Positions 16,718 through 25,547 of a stretch of 56,058 bases of DNA are shown here, one piece after another. The DNA lies in assembly GCA_902782665.1 (NCBI GenBank), contig CACZOA010000079.1, positions 1-56,058 of the forward strand, written 5' to 3'. The DNA comes from an uncultured Bacteroidales bacterium (GTDB lineage Bacteria > Bacteroidota > Bacteroidia > Bacteroidales > Paludibacteraceae). Numbering within the stretch: position 1 is the stretch's first letter; each line of letters starts with the position of its first letter. Position numbers and translations under genes: made by a program. The notes beneath the pieces were generated by a model. It did not search any database. It was not told the DNA's origin and saw only the letters and a list, made by a program, of their open reading frames with translations.

Positions 16718-16825
16718 AATTTATTTTAGTTTTTAATGGATAGACGGAATGACTCACGTCTACATATTATAATCTAATTCATTGCGGAGACGCTACACAC
16801 TTCGTCTCCACTGATGCGTTTTCAA

Positions 16826-17785
16826 TTACCAAGCAAGCGCTGATGCTCCAAGGATAGCAGCGTCGCCATCCTTAAGCTGAGATGTCAACACCTTGATCTT
16901 GCCACGGAATGTTGGCATAAGGTTTGCATCCATTGTTGCCTTCAAATCGTCGATGAATAGGTCTGCACTCTTTACAGGACCACCAAACATCACGATTGCC
17001 TCTGGAGAAGAGAACTTAACGAAGTCTGCGAATGCCTCACCAAGGATGACACCTACACTCTTCATAACCTCTTTACCGATCTTGTCGCCCTTACGTGCTG
17101 CGTTGCAAACATCAAGACCAGTGATCTTGTCAAGAGGAATCTCACGAAGAACAGATGGCTCGTTTGAAGCCTGAAGAAGCTCCTGAGCGGAACGGATAAT
17201 ACCAGTAGCAGAAGTATAAGTCTCAAGACATCCCTTCTGTCCACAACCACACTGGCGACCGCCACGACGAACAATGACATGACCTAGCTCACCTGCGTTA
17301 CCGTCATGACCGTAAACAAGCTTTCCGTTGCAGACGATACCTGATCCGACTCCTGTACCAAGAGTGATCATGATGAAATCCTTCATGCCTTTTGCAGCAC
17401 CATACATCATCTCACCGATTGTTGCAGCATTAGCATCATTTGTAAGAGTGCAAGGCACACCGAACTTGTTTGTAAGGATCTTAGCGAACTCGATAGTGCC
17501 TTTCCAAGGAAGGTTTGCAGCATTTTCGATATTACCTGTATAGTAGTTTGCGTTAGGAGCACCTACACCGATACCCTTGATCTTATCAATTCCACCGTTC
17601 TCTGCGATAAGCTTTGAAAGAGCTGAATGAAGTTCATTGATATACGCGTCAAGGTCAGCGCCAAACTGCTGTGTCTTGATTGAACTACTTGCAATCACTT
17701 TACCGTTAGCGTCTACAATTCCAAACGCTGTGTTCGTACCACCTACGTCAATACCTACGACGTAAGGCTTTACCATATCAGTCAT
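16826..17785 (-). CDS. ROK-family sugar kinase (probable glucokinase)
   Basis: The 319-residue kinase has the ATP-binding start VVGIDVGGTNTAFGIVD, the catalytic segment LTNDANAATIGE and the ROK zinc motif CGCGQKGCLETY near residue 185, after GELGHVIV. Length and motifs fit bacterial ROK glucokinases, which phosphorylate glucose at C6 with ATP. The gene starts 56 nt after the stop of the MFS sugar porter on the same strand, so uptake and phosphorylation are probably coupled. Other hexoses or N-acetylhexosamines cannot be excluded from sequence alone. There is no N-terminal DNA-binding domain, so it is an enzyme and not a ROK repressor. Confidence 0.9.
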   Translation of the reverse strand: MTDMVKPYVVGIDVGGTNTAFGIVDANGKVIASSSIKTQQFGADLDAYINELHSALSKLIAENGGIDKIKGIGVGAPNANYYTGNIENAANLPWKGTIEFAKILTNKFGVPCTLTNDANAATIGEMMYGAAKGMKDFIMITLGTGVGSGIVCNGKLVYGHDGNAGELGHVIVRRGGRQCGCGQKGCLETYTSATGIIRSAQELLQASNEPSVLREIPLDKITGLDVCNAARKGDKIGKEVMKSVGVILGEAFADFVKFSSPEAIVMFGGPVKSADLFIDDLKATMDANLMPTFRGKIKVLTSQLKDGDAAILGASALAW

Positions 17786-17841
17786 AATTATATATTGTTT
17801 TTTTATTTTTTATTTATTTCAATTTTGTAGCAAAGTTAGCA

Positions 17842-19284
17842 CTATTTGCGAATTGTGCAACCCTTAAATCCATACCACATCAAATAAACATAGCAGACAA
17901 TCGGCAATGCGAATGCCATATGCACTCCGATATTGTCAGCCAACAATCCTTGCAATGGTGGAACTACCGCACCTCCAAGAATCATCATCACCAACAGAGA
18001 TGAACCTTGAGCCGTATGCTCCTCCAACTCTTTAATCGCCAATGTGAAAACATTTGAAAACATAATTGAGTTGAACAAGCCGACAGCCAAAATACACCAC
18101 AATGATATCATTCCTTCAAACAACAGCATCGCTGTCAGAAGAACTATATTAATAGTTGCGAAAATTCCTAACGTGCGAGACGGAACACTTTTCGCCGAAA
18201 TGAATGCCAAATAATTCAAAACCATATATCCTATAAAAGGCAACAATGTCATCAAATCGAAATTAGTGATAGTATATATCAAGAAGAATCCTGCTATCGC
18301 AACACCTGCCATTAACGAATACTTTTTCACACTATCTATATTACTCATAGAAAGAGAGCCAACAAATCTTCCTATCATCGCGCCTCCCCAATAGAATGCC
18401 AAAAAGCGTCCTGCAGTAAACTCCTCTGTGATTCCCACACACTCCTTCATATAAGTGACAAGGTTACTGCCTATCGTCACCTCTCCTCCTACATAGAAGA
18501 ATATCGCAAACATTCCGAATACCAAATGTGGATACTCAAGTGCACTTTTCTTTGCTTTTGACACGGTTCCTGATATCACAATCGAAACGGACGTATCTGA
18601 ATCCAACATTTTCTCGTCTCCTTCGTCTTCCTTCTTGTGGTTTCTCATATCTGGAATCTCAGATAAAAAAATAGTCACCGCCAAAAAAAGAAGAATACAA
18701 GCTAATGCCAAATAAGGAATCTGTACTGCCTGAGCACCTCCTCTGTATGGATCTGAATCATTAAAGAAATTGAATATCACATAAGAACCTACAATAGGTG
18801 CAATTGTCGTACCAAGAGAGTTGAAACCCTGTGATAGATTCAATCTACTTGACGATGTTTCCGGTGTTCCCAACATAGAAACCAAAGGATTCGCTGAAAT
18901 TTGAAGAAACGTGAACCCTGTTCCAAGCAGGAACAATGCTAACAAGAAGATCGGAAAACTAGGCGTCATAGAGCCAGCCTCCTGAAAAAATATCAGACAT
19001 GCAGCTGTCGACGTGAGCAATCCTGCTATTATCGCATTCTTATATCCGACCTTGTCTATAGGATCTCCAATATGCCTGCTTACCAAAAAATATATCAATG
19101 ATATCACAAAATATGCAGTAAAGAAAGCAAACTGAACCAGATTGGCCTGGAAATTTGACAACTCAAATACTGATTTGAAATATGGAATCAACATATCGTT
19201 AAGACATGTGATGAAACCCCATATAAAGAATAATCCAGTAAGGATTACCAACGGAAACGTATATTTCTTCTCTTCCATATTCAT
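17842..19284 (-). CDS. MFS sugar transporter of the fucose/glucose:H+ symporter family
   Basis: The 480-residue inner-membrane protein has about 12 hydrophobic helices. Family marks are the opening FIWGFITCLNDMLIPYFK and the helix-5 segment SSSRLNLSQGFNSLGTTIAP, typical of FHS (FucP/GluP) porters that import glucose, galactose or fucose with protons. A larger charged loop (~residues 210-245) splits the two halves, as usual. It lies 11 nt after the stop of the TonB receptor and just before the ROK kinase. That order (outer-membrane receptor, inner-membrane porter, kinase) suggests one sugar-acquisition unit. Confidence 0.9.
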   Translation of the reverse strand: MNMEEKKYTFPLVILTGLFFIWGFITCLNDMLIPYFKSVFELSNFQANLVQFAFFTAYFVISLIYFLVSRHIGDPIDKVGYKNAIIAGLLTSTAACLIFFQEAGSMTPSFPIFLLALFLLGTGFTFLQISANPLVSMLGTPETSSSRLNLSQGFNSLGTTIAPIVGSYVIFNFFNDSDPYRGGAQAVQIPYLALACILLFLAVTIFLSEIPDMRNHKKEDEGDEKMLDSDTSVSIVISGTVSKAKKSALEYPHLVFGMFAIFFYVGGEVTIGSNLVTYMKECVGITEEFTAGRFLAFYWGGAMIGRFVGSLSMSNIDSVKKYSLMAGVAIAGFFLIYTITNFDLMTLLPFIGYMVLNYLAFISAKSVPSRTLGIFATINIVLLTAMLLFEGMISLWCILAVGLFNSIMFSNVFTLAIKELEEHTAQGSSLLVMMILGGAVVPPLQGLLADNIGVHMAFALPIVCYVYLMWYGFKGCTIRK

Positions 19285-19295
19285 TAATATGTATG

Positions 19296-21710
19296 TTAAA
19301 AATCTACCCTAAGTTTCAAATTCAATTGTCGTCCTGTCAGATAATTAGGCACTGGACATTGCTGACCATCAGCGGTCTTTATCCAACTGTAACTGCTCAC
19401 ATTATTTATCGCAAACAGATTCAAGCAATCAAAAGACAATCCTATACCACGCAGTTTGCGTAACACTGGCTTTTTCATCACCTTGTCTCTACCTTGCACC
19501 AAACTGTAAGTGGCTCCTATGTCAGCACGAGTGTAAGAGCCAGATGTATATCTGTCTCTATCTATATCTCCTGGCTTTCCATAACGAAATCCACCTGCGA
19601 AATTCAAAGTCAGATTGACTTCCAGCTGATCTATGTTTGGAAATTTGTCTTGGAAAAACAAAGACACATTATACACTCGGCTATTTGGTGAATACATGTA
19701 GCCTTTTCCATCTCCATAAATATTATCTCTCGCACGAAGCCAACCCACACTGATCCAAGAATCGGAACCAGGAACAAACTCTCCAAAAAGTTTCACATCC
19801 GCACCAACCACATAGCCAATGCCGTTATTTTCTCCATCATAGATGATTTCCACATTGTCAACAGTATATGGAATCAACCTATCTATGTATTTTCCATAAA
19901 TTTCGTAAGTGAACTTGAACGGACGTTTCCACATTGAAAAATATTTATCCGCACCCACCACAAGCTGCCATGATCGAGGGGACTGTATCTTATCATTGAG
20001 TCGCACCTCCACGTCGCCATCAGCATTCTTATAGGTATTTCTCAACTCTTTATAGAAAGGAGACTGGAAATATCTACCTATCGCCCAACGAAATCCCCAA
20101 TTAGACCATTTTTCTGGGAAATAAGCGACTGATGCTCGTGGGCTGACCAACAGTTCATCATTGAACGACCAATAATTGAAACGCAAGCCTGACGTAAAAA
20201 TCACTCGTCCCTTATCAGTCTCCCCCTGTAATGTGTTTTGCAAAAACGTTATAAATCTTGTGGATTCCATCCCTATGTCGGAATACTGATTTGAGAAGAC
20301 GGGAAAACAATCATTACGCAACGGCTGGGAATAGCCTGAAGAATCACGCATCTCCCACTCCTCAATTTTATCATCCACTTTCTCTTTCTGCAATGTCAAT
20401 CCCCATCTCAAAACATTCTTAGCCAGTTTGACTTCGCCCAAATGAGAAAGGCTAACAATATTTGTTTCCAAACAATTACGGGCATGTTCGATGTAGGCAG
20501 CGACACCTTGTGAATAATCAACATTCATAACATTGTCAGGCACAATGCTACTCAAGAAATATTCTCCTCCAATATCATACGTCACATTTTCCTCAGACTT
20601 GTATCCATTGCCAAGCAAAGAGAGTTTGACATTCTTACGTGGTTTGAAATCTAGAGATAGGTTTCCAAAACAACTGCGATAATCATCAACCTCTCCTCCA
20701 TCATAGAAAACCTTAAACTTTTTTGTTTCTGCGATAGAACCGAACTGAGTTTCTCTTGTCTTTGGAATGTAGTTATATTTGTTTCTTGCGATATTACCAA
20801 GCAAAGAGATTTCCCACTTTGGTGAGATCTCCAATGTAAGATACGTTTGGTAATCAATGAAATCAGTATCGTAATTACAGATTGAAGAATCCGCATTTTG
20901 CTTATTCAAAAGATATGCTGACGATTTGTATCGGAATCCATGCAATTGAGAGAATTTACCCGTTTTGCTTCCGAGCGACGCAGAGGCTCCCAAAAAACTT
21001 CCCGACACACTACCTTCAAACTTACGCTCTGGCTTACGGTAGCGGATATCCAACACAGAACTCATCTTGTCGCCCACCTCAGCGGCAAAACCACCGGAAG
21101 AAAACTCCACACTCTCAACCATGTCAAGATTGACGAACGACAGACCTTCCTGCTGCGCGCTACGCACCAACTGAGGACGGAAAATCTCTATTCCATTGAC
21201 ATAGACACTATTCTCATCATAACTTCCTCCTCGTACAGAATACTGCTGAGACAACTCATTAGTGGAGACGACACCAGCCTGGCTCTTGACCAAACCCTCT
21301 ACTCCACCTGTGACAGTGGGCACATTACGCATGTTGCTCACGTCGATAAGCACTACAGTATTTGATTGTTTGCGTTGTGCCACGACCGACACACTATCAA
21401 GAACGATATTATCTTCCTGCAAACGGACTCGCAAATATCCCGACAGTTTTGTGATTTTGAATCTTTCCTCCACATAGCCAAGCATCGAGATAGATAAAAT
21501 CGCAGTATCACTCTTAACATCCAAAGAGAAACGGCCATCCTCATCTGTCAAAGTTCCGACAGTAGTGCCCAACAACGCTGCAGAGGCATCGCTGATAGGA
21601 AGATTTTCCATATCAGTGACACGTCCGCCAATGGTCCACGCCATCGACATCTGCGATATCAGCGTTATTATAGCCGCTATGTAATATTTGTAATTCAACA
21701 TTTGCTGCAA
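19296..21710 (-). CDS. TonB-dependent receptor with carboxypeptidase-like regulatory domain
   Basis: The 804-residue outer-membrane receptor has a signal segment (~1-24), a carboxypeptidase D-like domain (~27-100: IGGRVTDMENLPISDASAA ... GTLTDEDGRFSL) and a plug (~105-225: SVSVVAQRKQ, VEGLVKSQAGV, YSVRGGSYDENSVYVNG). A barrel ends in LNLKLRVDF. It has no SusD partner and is shorter than SusC, so a small or oligomeric ligand is likely. It begins 9 nt from the queH stop and ends 11 nt from the MFS porter, so it is almost certainly cotranscribed with both. The ligand could be a sugar (downstream neighbours) or a queuosine-type base (upstream neighbour); the sequence does not decide. Confidence 0.88.
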   Translation of the reverse strand: MQQMLNYKYYIAAIITLISQMSMAWTIGGRVTDMENLPISDASAALLGTTVGTLTDEDGRFSLDVKSDTAILSISMLGYVEERFKITKLSGYLRVRLQEDNIVLDSVSVVAQRKQSNTVVLIDVSNMRNVPTVTGGVEGLVKSQAGVVSTNELSQQYSVRGGSYDENSVYVNGIEIFRPQLVRSAQQEGLSFVNLDMVESVEFSSGGFAAEVGDKMSSVLDIRYRKPERKFEGSVSGSFLGASASLGSKTGKFSQLHGFRYKSSAYLLNKQNADSSICNYDTDFIDYQTYLTLEISPKWEISLLGNIARNKYNYIPKTRETQFGSIAETKKFKVFYDGGEVDDYRSCFGNLSLDFKPRKNVKLSLLGNGYKSEENVTYDIGGEYFLSSIVPDNVMNVDYSQGVAAYIEHARNCLETNIVSLSHLGEVKLAKNVLRWGLTLQKEKVDDKIEEWEMRDSSGYSQPLRNDCFPVFSNQYSDIGMESTRFITFLQNTLQGETDKGRVIFTSGLRFNYWSFNDELLVSPRASVAYFPEKWSNWGFRWAIGRYFQSPFYKELRNTYKNADGDVEVRLNDKIQSPRSWQLVVGADKYFSMWKRPFKFTYEIYGKYIDRLIPYTVDNVEIIYDGENNGIGYVVGADVKLFGEFVPGSDSWISVGWLRARDNIYGDGKGYMYSPNSRVYNVSLFFQDKFPNIDQLEVNLTLNFAGGFRYGKPGDIDRDRYTSGSYTRADIGATYSLVQGRDKVMKKPVLRKLRGIGLSFDCLNLFAINNVSSYSWIKTADGQQCPVPNYLTGRQLNLKLRVDF

Positions 21711-21719
21711 ATGTAATAA

Positions 21720-22328
21720 TTATTTTCTTGCAAATGCACATCCGCAATAACTTTGACGATAAAGAGCCAGTTCATTGCTGAGTTGCAAACTGCGTTCATA
21801 CCCCTTCTTTCTTTTGAAGTCGGTAGGCAAATACTCTATTCCCTCTTCTTTTGCAATGCCACGCCCCACTGCGCTTATCACATCAGTATTCTTTTTAGGT
21901 CCGATAGTCAGTGTTGTCGCAAAAAAATCGCAACCATACAGTTTGGCCATTTGGGCTGTTTTCCTCAACCGTAAAGAAAAGCACAATGTGCATCTTTCTC
22001 CCTGTTCCTCATCTTTCTCATGGCCTCGCACAAATTGCAAATATTCAGAATTGTCGTAATCAACGTCCACAAATTTCACGTCAGCATAATCCGGATTTTC
22101 TTTCACCATTCGAATCAGTTCAGACTTACGTTTCTCGTACTCCTGCTGCGGCATGATGTTAGGATTATAGAAAAGAAGGGTCAATCGAGTAAGCGGATGT
22201 ATTCTCTCTATACTTGCAGAAGCACACGGTGCGCAACAGACATGAAGCATCACCATCGGCTTTTTCCCGTCGACTGCATACTTCGATAAAATCTTCATCA
22301 TCGTATTGTCCGCATTCTCTCGATTCAT
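21720..22328 (-). CDS. queH: Epoxyqueuosine reductase QueH
   Basis: The 202-residue enzyme catalyses the last step of queuosine formation at tRNA position 34, reducing the epoxide. It shows the QueH cysteine sets: HVCCAPC near residue 30, CTLCFSLR near 112, and YCGCAF at the C-terminus, which hold metal and iron-sulfur centres. The central segment FYNPNIMPQQEYEKR is also characteristic. It is the non-orthologous replacement for the cobalamin-dependent QueG. It heads a minus-strand unit with the TonB receptor 9 nt downstream and is divergent from the expansin gene. No other queuosine genes are in the window. Confidence 0.93.
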   Translation of the reverse strand: MNRENADNTMMKILSKYAVDGKKPMVMLHVCCAPCASASIERIHPLTRLTLLFYNPNIMPQQEYEKRKSELIRMVKENPDYADVKFVDVDYDNSEYLQFVRGHEKDEEQGERCTLCFSLRLRKTAQMAKLYGCDFFATTLTIGPKKNTDVISAVGRGIAKEEGIEYLPTDFKRKKGYERSLQLSNELALYRQSYCGCAFARK

Positions 22329-22417
22329 ATTGCAAAAATAGCAATAATAGATATATGTCTGTAATTTTTTCTATCTTTGTTGTCAACAGAAATGCACATA
22401 CTTTTTACAACATTAAT

Positions 22418-23296
22418 ATGAGAAAAATACTACTTTTCATACTATCGCTAACTTCTGCGCCTCTACTTGCACAGACGGCTTGCGACACCACTTGGTTTAC
22501 AGGAGAAGGTACTCAATATGGAGGAATTGCCGGCACAAACGGAGGCAACTGCGGAATATTTGTCGACGAAGGTGATTTCTACCATTGTGCCATGAACCAC
22601 GAGCAGTATGACGAAAGCATGACATGTGGAGCATGCGTACATGTGATCGGACCAATCGGTGAAATCGACCTGAAGATTGTGGACAGATGTCCGGAATGCA
22701 AACATGGAGATATTGACCTCAGCACTGATGCATTCACAAAAATAGCCAAACTTGAAGATGGCAGAGTCCCTATCAAATGGTGTTTCATTCCATGCCGAAA
22801 AAGTGGTGGAATCAGAGTGAAATACGAGCCAGGAATGAGTCAATTCTACTTTAAAATGGCAATCTACGACCATTTATATGCGATTGATATGCTTGAATAT
22901 CAGAAAAAAGACGGTAGTTGGGAAGAAATCAAACGCACAGACTACAACTATTTTGTGGAGAATGCAGGAATAGACGAGGATAAAAGCAAAATAGGTCCGT
23001 ACACCTTCCGCATCACAGCTTCGACAGGAGAATCCATCATCATAAAGGATGTTGAATATAAGGAAGGTGAAGAAGTGGAGACGGGAGTTCAGTTTTCCCT
23101 TACAGAATGTGACGCAAACAATACAGCGTCAAAAACAATGTCTTCACAAAAAGACGATTTAATTCCACCATTCCAAGTTTTTGATGTAGACGGCAAATAC
23201 ATAGGAGAATACGAAACAATGGATGACATTCCGTCTTTTTCAAAAGCTTTGATTATCAGGAGCAAATCATCAGGAATCAAATACCTACAAAAATAG
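22418..23296 (+). CDS. Secreted bacterial expansin (double-psi barrel plus CBM63-like domain)
   Basis: The product is 292 residues when started at 22418, where a clean signal peptide begins (MRKILLFILSLTSAPLLAQ). An upstream in-frame ATG would add about 68 untypical residues overlapping queH. Residues ~22-125 match the expansin D1 barrel: TWFTGEGTQYGG, GNCGI, CAMN, CGACVHVIGP, and VDRCPECKHGDIDLS, which holds the essential Asp. Residues ~130-225 resemble the CBM63-like D2 (IRVKYEPGMSQFYFKMAIYD, GSWEEIKRTDYNYF, FRITASTG). The last ~60 residues (FQVFDVDGKYIGEYETMDDIP) look like a diverged T9SS sorting tail. Expansins loosen cellulose/xyloglucan contacts without hydrolysis. They are uncommon in Bacteroidetes. 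A TATCTTTG -7 box is at 22372-22379. Confidence 0.88.
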   Translation: MRKILLFILSLTSAPLLAQTACDTTWFTGEGTQYGGIAGTNGGNCGIFVDEGDFYHCAMNHEQYDESMTCGACVHVIGPIGEIDLKIVDRCPECKHGDIDLSTDAFTKIAKLEDGRVPIKWCFIPCRKSGGIRVKYEPGMSQFYFKMAIYDHLYAIDMLEYQKKDGSWEEIKRTDYNYFVENAGIDEDKSKIGPYTFRITASTGESIIIKDVEYKEGEEVETGVQFSLTECDANNTASKTMSSQKDDLIPPFQVFDVDGKYIGEYETMDDIPSFSKALIIRSKSSGIKYLQK

Positions 23297-23344
23297 GAAT
23301 GTAGGGGAAAACATAACAGCAGGATACTTTCTCACAAAAAAATT

Positions 23345-23395
23345 ACTAGTTCTGAAATAGCGTTACAATAAAAGTAATGTTATTTCAGAGCTAGT
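23345..23395 (+). other. 22-bp stem-loop downstream of the expansin gene
   Basis: Arms 23345-23366 and 23374-23395 pair over 22 positions around a 7-nt loop. Nineteen positions are Watson-Crick. The other three (23350, 23360 and 23362) are G-T pairs, read from the plus strand as G-U; on the opposite strand they would be A-C mismatches. This favours a plus-strand RNA, for example the expansin 3' end. There is no following T tract, so it is not a classical terminator. Confidence 0.6.
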
Positions 23396-23513
23396 CATAA
23401 TAAAACAAAACCATACAGGTAACTTAAAAAAGCAAGACAAACAACACTGTCATTCATTAACTATAGACGAGCGTCATTGCCTGCAAATTAATATTTAAAG
23501 ATTAAGGTCAGGT

Positions 23514-23684
23514 TTACTCCTGATCACTAAGCATGGCAACATTATCTGTCACCGATTCTTGGTTCTCTGAAGCTGTCACATTATTCTCATTCTTAACGTC
23601 ATCAACATCCTCTAAATACTGAGTGCTTATCAACAATGTGAGAAGCGCGACCAAGCAAAAAAGTAATTCATAAATTTTTTTCAT
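23514..23684 (-). CDS. Small membrane or exported peptide, hypothetical
   Basis: This 56-residue frame starts MKKIYELLFCLVALLTLLI, a signal or transmembrane helix, and continues with an acidic, Asn/Ser-rich tail (EDVDDVKNENN). It has no recognisable domain. Support is modest: start with two lysines, hydrophobic core and plausible length between two gene-poor flanks, next to two lipoprotein genes on the same strand with similar MKKI- and MEKL- starts. No strong ribosome-binding site is visible, which is common in this phylum. Confidence 0.45.
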   Translation of the reverse strand: MKKIYELLFCLVALLTLLISTQYLEDVDDVKNENNVTASENQESVTDNVAMLSDQE

Positions 23685-23818
23685 AGTTATTAAAGTTTGC
23701 TTTATTAAACCTCTTTATCACAACGCAAATATACAAATCACATAAATTCAACCATTTAATAATTCTGTTAAATAAACTTAATACAATTGTTAAATAAATT
23801 TAACACAATTTTAACACA

Positions 23819-23850
23819 CAAAAAAAGAGACGCTGCAAAAGCAACGTCTC
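23819..23850 (-). terminator. Terminator of lipoprotein gene 1
   Basis: Stem GAGACG/CGTCTC (23827-23832 with 23845-23850) extended by TGC/GCA across a mismatch, followed by T residues on the minus strand. Confidence 0.8.
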
Positions 23851-23877
23851 CATACGTTTTTCTAAACAAGAATTGTA

Positions 23878-24396
23878 TTACTGCTTAGTGAAAGTTGTCT
23901 CTCCAGCACCAGCTTTAATATCAGCATTAGCAGCCTCTGTACCACTTGCCAAAACTGAATTTGCCTTGCAGATAAACAATACCTTCTCAGGGTTTGCCTT
24001 AGCGTCAGACATAGAAGCAGCAGTAACATAACCGTCAGAAGCTACAATAGCATACGACTTATCTGCGTTTGCACTACCGATAGTGATAGAAGCACCTGAG
24101 ACTGTAACTGTAACAGTTGATCCAGTAACGTCAACAATTGACAAAGATGCTCCAGAAATGCCAAGTTTAGCATTTGAAATAGAGTAAGAATCACCTGCTA
24201 CCGCTGTGATGGAAGTCTTTGCTTCACCAGCAGGCTTGTTATTTCCTTGACCCTCGTCATTGTTGTTATTATTGTCGTTGTTGTTCTGCTCCTGCTTTGG
24301 AGTCTCCTCTTCATCCTCATCCTCTCCACAAGATGCGAAGAACAAAGAAGAAGCGATTACTGACATGGCTACAGCCAAATTAAAAATTTTCTTCAT
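23878..24396 (-). CDS. Putative lipoprotein, tandem paralogue 1
   Basis: The 172-residue protein has a lipoprotein signal (SLFFASC, Cys at residue 23) followed by acidic Glu/Asp and an Asn/Gln-rich spacer. The mature part (~62-172) is a beta-rich domain rich in Ser/Thr/Val/Ala that ends with KANPEKVLFICKANSVLASGTE and AGAGETTFTK. The neighbouring lipoprotein shares this domain throughout (AGDSY/AGDTY, LGISGASLSIV/LGITGVSVSIV, AKANPEKVLFIC/AKANPKNVLFVC). The family is not recognised. Acidic residues directly after the Cys are consistent with surface export in Bacteroidetes lipoproteins. A TACGTTTG -7 box lies at 24424-24431. Confidence 0.75.
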   Translation of the reverse strand: MKKIFNLAVAMSVIASSLFFASCGEDEDEEETPKQEQNNNDNNNNNDEGQGNNKPAGEAKTSITAVAGDSYSISNAKLGISGASLSIVDVTGSTVTVTVSGASITIGSANADKSYAIVASDGYVTAASMSDAKANPEKVLFICKANSVLASGTEAANADIKAGAGETTFTKQ

Positions 24397-24423
24397 TTTG
24401 TTATTACTTTTAGTTCAACACTA

Positions 24424-24431
24424 CAAACGTA
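24424..24431 (-). promoter_or_regulatory. Candidate -7 box of lipoprotein gene 1
   Basis: TACGTTTG on the minus strand fits TAnnTTTG, 28 nt before the start. The flank TTTAGTTCAACACTACAAAC is almost the same as that of the paralogue. No -33 match is seen. Confidence 0.4.
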
Positions 24432-24575
24432 CTAATTAATTAAACTATTACATAAGAAAAAGTCTTAATTTTTCTTAAAGCTGATAAAATCCAAACTTAT
24501 AGTAATAAAAACTGAATCAAATGAGCTATTTAATCACATACTATAATAATAAGATAAGTTACTCAAAACTATTTA

Positions 24576-25082
24576 TCAATATAGATAATCCCACTTTTTG
24601 AAAATCGTTTTACTAGAGCCACTTTTAATTTCAGCCATATCTGATTCCGTACCACTCACCAAATAAGACCCATCCTGACAGACAAACAACACATTTTTAG
24701 GATTTGCTTTAGCTTCCGCTCTACTTGTTTCCACATAGCTTTTATCCTTCTCCACATAAACGACACATGACATGAATTCTTCAGAATCACTAATTGTAAT
24801 AGTATTACCTGTAATCGAAAGTGTAATAAAAGAATCCTCAACTTTCACTATCGACACAGAAACGCCTGTAATACCAAGTGCTTCGTTATCAATCACGTAG
24901 GTATCGCCAGCATAAGCTTTTATTGAAGACACTGAAACACCAGGCTGGATGTTGTATGTCTGATCTTTTTCCTCACTGATTATCTGCTCCTTGTTATCTG
25001 TATCTTCATCTTCACAAGAAGTGAGAAAAAGTGGAGAAGCAAACACAGACAAAGCCAAAGACAAATTGAATAATTTCTCCAT
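24576..25082 (-). CDS. Putative lipoprotein, tandem paralogue 2
   Basis: The 168-residue paralogue of the preceding lipoprotein has Cys23 in LFLTSCEDEDTD, followed by acidic residues. It lacks the Asn/Gln repeat spacer and ends with an extra KKWDYLY. Several serines and alanines of copy 1 are replaced by larger or charged residues, so the two have diverged well beyond recent duplication. No domain is recognised. Conserved paired features (single Cys in VLFVCQDG, the SGTE turn) suggest the same fold. The upstream flank also resembles copy 1. Confidence 0.75.
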   Translation of the reverse strand: MEKLFNLSLALSVFASPLFLTSCEDEDTDNKEQIISEEKDQTYNIQPGVSVSSIKAYAGDTYVIDNEALGITGVSVSIVKVEDSFITLSITGNTITISDSEEFMSCVVYVEKDKSYVETSRAEAKANPKNVLFVCQDGSYLVSGTESDMAEIKSGSSKTIFKKWDYLY

Positions 25083-25106
25083 GTTTATATTTTTAGTTCA
25101 ACACTA

Positions 25107-25114
25107 CAAACATA
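25107..25114 (-). promoter_or_regulatory. Candidate -7 box of lipoprotein gene 2
   Basis: TATGTTTG on the minus strand, 25 nt before the start, in the same flanking sequence as the paralogous gene. No -33 match is seen. Confidence 0.4.
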
Positions 25115-25547
25115 GCAGAAACTAAGCTTCCACTTTGATAAAAAGACATTACATTTTCATTAAAACTCACAAAACATTAACAAAAAAGCAAAAATGATAA
25201 AATCAAGACTATTAATTCAGATTTTTAAGACAATCACATGAAAATTCTCGGTCAAATGGACATTTTTGCGTTTTATATGATTGAAATTTACATCATATTT
25301 AATCGATTTTTCCTACTCTAAATGCGTAAAATTATGACTTTCTAAAAAAAAGGCATTTTTTGCCGATTTTTTATCCGATACATCCAACCTACTTGTCATA
25401 TATTCGCAATGTAAACGAAAAACAAATATCTCTAATAACAATAAACAAAAACTAAACTATAAAACTAAAATAACATAAACACATACTTTTTTCAACTGTT
25501 AAGTTATTTAGAACACATACAATAATTATATACTCTAATACTCTAAT

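Noticed and set aside
22214-22417. Upstream start for the expansin gene
   Set aside because: It would place ~68 residues before a perfect signal peptide and overlap queH; the start at 22418 explains the protein fully.
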